A program made the position numbers and the translations under genes. The notes beneath the pieces were generated by a model. That model worked only from the letters and a program-made list of their open reading frames with translations, had not been told where the DNA came from and did no database searches. From Promethearchaeota archaeon (GTDB lineage: Archaea; Asgardarchaeota; Lokiarchaeia; Sigynarchaeales; MK-D1), in assembly GCA_016839385.1 (NCBI GenBank), contig JAEOUK010000250.1, forward strand, positions 1 through 7,626: 7,626 nt of DNA, given 5' to 3'. Position 1 is the first letter of the stretch. The number at the start of each line of letters is the position of its first letter. Positions 5,968-7,626 of the stretch are shown one piece after another.

Positions 5968-7152
5968 GTGGAAAGTATAACAATATTGGGTAGCTTTTCT
6001 GGACGAAATGCAGGGGATGCAGCTATATTGGCATCAACGATTTCTAATATACGGAATTTGTCACCAAAAATGAGGTTTGAAGTTCCAACATTAAATCCCG
6101 ATTTTATTGCGAAAAATTTTGATTCTGCATATGTTCATCCTGTTTCAATATTACCTTGGAAGTTCAGTCTGAAGTTTCTGGGGCTTCCAACTCTTTCATC
6201 CATTCGAAGGACAGATTGTAGTTTAATTACTGATGCAATTCTTTTTGATGTTGATTTATATAATCCAGTTTTTAATTACTTGTTTGGTTTAGCTACTATT
6301 GTTGCGTATGCTAAAAGACTTGGAAAACCTATTTTTGGTCTTAATTGTGGTGTTGGTCCTGTATCTACAAAAGATGGGGCGCGTCTCGTGAAATATATTT
6401 GTAATAATACACAGTTTATGATTGTTAGAGATGAGTATTCACGCAACCTTTTGCAGAAGATTGGAGTTTCCAAACCTTCTATTATTGTAGGCGCTGATTC
6501 AGCTCTTACAAACCAACCCGTTGAGCTTTCTAGAATAAACGAAATATTTTCTGAAAATGGAATTGATGAAAGACGAGGATTAATTGGATTTAATATTACA
6601 AAATACGTTGACTCTTGGATAGCAAAAGGTGGACAAAGATTTGATAAATCAGTTTTCCAAACAATTGTTGCTAAAGTTGTGGATCGTTTAGTTGAAGATT
6701 TGGATGTTGATGTTGTTTTTGTTGTAACTCAACCAATGGATTCGAGTTTTGTCAAGGAGATTATCAATAAGATAAAAAACCAAAAACACATTAACGTTAT
6801 TGGTAGCAATTGGGAATATACAAATCACGAATTAATGGGTATTTTAGGGAAACTGGAAGTTTTTATTGGAATGAGATACCATTCGTTAATTCTATCTTCT
6901 GCTATGAATGTGCCAATTGTTGGAATTGCCTATACCCCGAAGGTAAAAAGTTTATTAAAACAAATTGGTCAGAGCGAAAGAGTTATAGACATGCAAGATT
7001 TTGATGAAGAAAAATTATATCGTTTAGCGAAAAATACATGGGAAAACAGACAACAGATACGAAAAGAAATCGAACCCAAGATACGCGAACTTAAAACCAC
7101 CGCTCTTCAAAGTTTTACAACATTTTTACGTCAAGCATCATTTAATTCTTAA
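5968..7152 (+). CDS. Polysaccharide pyruvyl transferase family protein (CsaB/WcaK-like)
   Basis: Predicted to transfer pyruvate from phosphoenolpyruvate onto a sugar as a ketal, adding negative charge to a surface glycan; cytoplasmic, 394 residues, full length for the family. The N-terminus GSFSGRNAGDAAILAS (G8-S23) corresponds to the family's G-N-x-GD-x-A-L motif. ITDAILFD (87-94) occupies the place where many relatives have a glycine triplet. IFGLNCGVGPV (122-132), VRDEYSRNLLQKIGV (153 onward) and IVGADSA (173-179) follow. The C-terminal half carries FIGMRYHSLILSSA, with R303 and H305, and VPIVGIAYTPKVKSLLKQIG, the most conserved block of the family. Start GTG 5968 lies nine bases after GGAG (5955-5958). 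The next gene follows after 16 bases, so the two are probably co-expressed. Pyruvylation is the family role; the acceptor sugar here is not known. Confidence 0.88.
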   Translation: MESITILGSFSGRNAGDAAILASTISNIRNLSPKMRFEVPTLNPDFIAKNFDSAYVHPVSILPWKFSLKFLGLPTLSSIRRTDCSLITDAILFDVDLYNPVFNYLFGLATIVAYAKRLGKPIFGLNCGVGPVSTKDGARLVKYICNNTQFMIVRDEYSRNLLQKIGVSKPSIIVGADSALTNQPVELSRINEIFSENGIDERRGLIGFNITKYVDSWIAKGGQRFDKSVFQTIVAKVVDRLVEDLDVDVVFVVTQPMDSSFVKEIINKIKNQKHINVIGSNWEYTNHELMGILGKLEVFIGMRYHSLILSSAMNVPIVGIAYTPKVKSLLKQIGQSERVIDMQDFDEEKLYRLAKNTWENRQQIRKEIEPKIRELKTTALQSFTTFLRQASFNS

Positions 7153-7168
7153 CAAGAGGAACCATCCA

Positions 7169-7626
7169 ATGAATGATAATGATGAAAATATTTCAGGGCT
7201 AGGTCAATATCGAGAGAGGGTGGTTGGAAGTAATAGCTTTTCGGATTTAATTAAGTATGAGTTTATTATTTCTTTTTTGGGTCAATTGCCTGGTGGCAGT
7301 GGGATTTTTTTAAGAAAAAAATTGTACAAAGGTTTGTTCAAGGAAATGGGTAAAAACGTTACCATTGGTAGAGGAGTTACAATTAGAAGACCATCCAGAA
7401 TTTCAATAGGTGACAATACTGTGATAGATAATTTATGTAATTTAGATTCAAAAACTTCAAGAAAAGATGGTATTACTATCGGAAGAAAATGCAATATTCT
7501 GTATAATACCAGGATTTCGAGCGGTTATGAGGGATACGTTACTATTGGCGATTCTTCAAACGTCAATCCATATTGCCTTTTGGGAGGAACAGGAGGGTTG
7601 GACATAGGTAAGAATGTTCTAATTGG
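7169..7626 (+). CDS. Hexapeptide-repeat (left-handed beta-helix) acyltransferase, cut by right edge
   Basis: The frame stays open from ATG 7169 to the window end (152 codons plus two bases), so only the N-terminal part is seen. AGAGGA (7155-7160) lies eight bases before the ATG, and the gap to the pyruvyl transferase stop is 16 bases. After about 60 residues with a mixed helical appearance (LRKKLYKGLFKEMG), hexapeptide-type repeats begin: NVTIGRGVTIRRPSRISIGD, then ITIGRKCNILYNTRIS, VTIGDSSNVNPYCLLGG and LDIGKNVLI. These are the I/V-G-x-x-x-x-V/I coils of a trimeric left-handed beta-helix, as in WbbJ/LacA-type O-acetyltransferases. It probably transfers an acyl (usually acetyl) group from an acyl-CoA to a sugar of the glycan. 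The catalytic histidine expected further on is not in the window, so activity and exact class cannot be judged. Confidence 0.85.
   Translation, partial: MNDNDENISGLGQYRERVVGSNSFSDLIKYEFIISFLGQLPGGSGIFLRKKLYKGLFKEMGKNVTIGRGVTIRRPSRISIGDNTVIDNLCNLDSKTSRKDGITIGRKCNILYNTRISSGYEGYVTIGDSSNVNPYCLLGGTGGLDIGKNVLI

Noticed and set aside
6810..7004. Plus-strand 64-codon open frame inside the pyruvyl transferase gene
   Set aside because: It overlaps the most conserved block of the pyruvyl transferase in another frame and has no motif of its own.
1..7626. CRISPR array, transposase gene or tRNA gene
   Set aside because: No regularly spaced repeats, no transposase motifs in the translated frames and no tRNA cloverleaf were seen.

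Overview
The window is an AT-rich prokaryotic surface-glycan (cell-envelope polysaccharide or glycoprotein glycan) biosynthesis locus. All seven genes lie on the + strand. In order they are a nucleotide-sugar epimerase, a membrane-anchored family 2 glycosyltransferase, a family 4 glycosyltransferase, an APH/choline-kinase-fold small-molecule kinase, a radical SAM/SPASM protein, a polysaccharide pyruvyl transferase, and a left-handed beta-helix (hexapeptide-repeat) acyltransferase cut by the right edge.

Organism: there is no rRNA or other taxonomic marker. Every gene with a resolvable start has a Shine-Dalgarno-like motif. Two of these are (A)GGTGA, which matches the 16S tail and is common in archaea, especially methanogens. 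The epimerase motif RYHTVFGPRQRPEM and the overall gene mix also fit an archaeal envelope cluster. I favour a low-GC archaeon, but a low-GC bacterium is not excluded.

Layout: positions 1-325 hold no gene. They begin with a striking, almost fully paired 63-nt three-way-junction fold at 1-63, followed by an AT-rich leader. Genes 1-3 (326-3478) are closely spaced and probably co-transcribed. Genes 4 and 5 (kinase, radical SAM) are visibly more AT-rich and are separated by long gaps (113, about 225 and 146 nt). Genes 6 and 7 (5968 to the edge) are again tightly coupled, with a 16-nt gap.

How they may work together (inference): the epimerase supplies a 4-epimerised UDP-sugar. The GT2 enzyme probably loads a sugar onto a polyprenyl-phosphate carrier at the membrane. 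The GT4 enzyme extends the chain, and the pyruvyl and acyl transferases decorate it. The kinase and the radical SAM protein have no assignable substrate; they may make or modify an unusual glycan component.

The points most worth a second look are the folded element at the left edge and the radical SAM gene. Two of that gene's three cluster cysteines lie upstream of the first ordinary start codon, which points to a homopolymer indel, slippage or a rare start.
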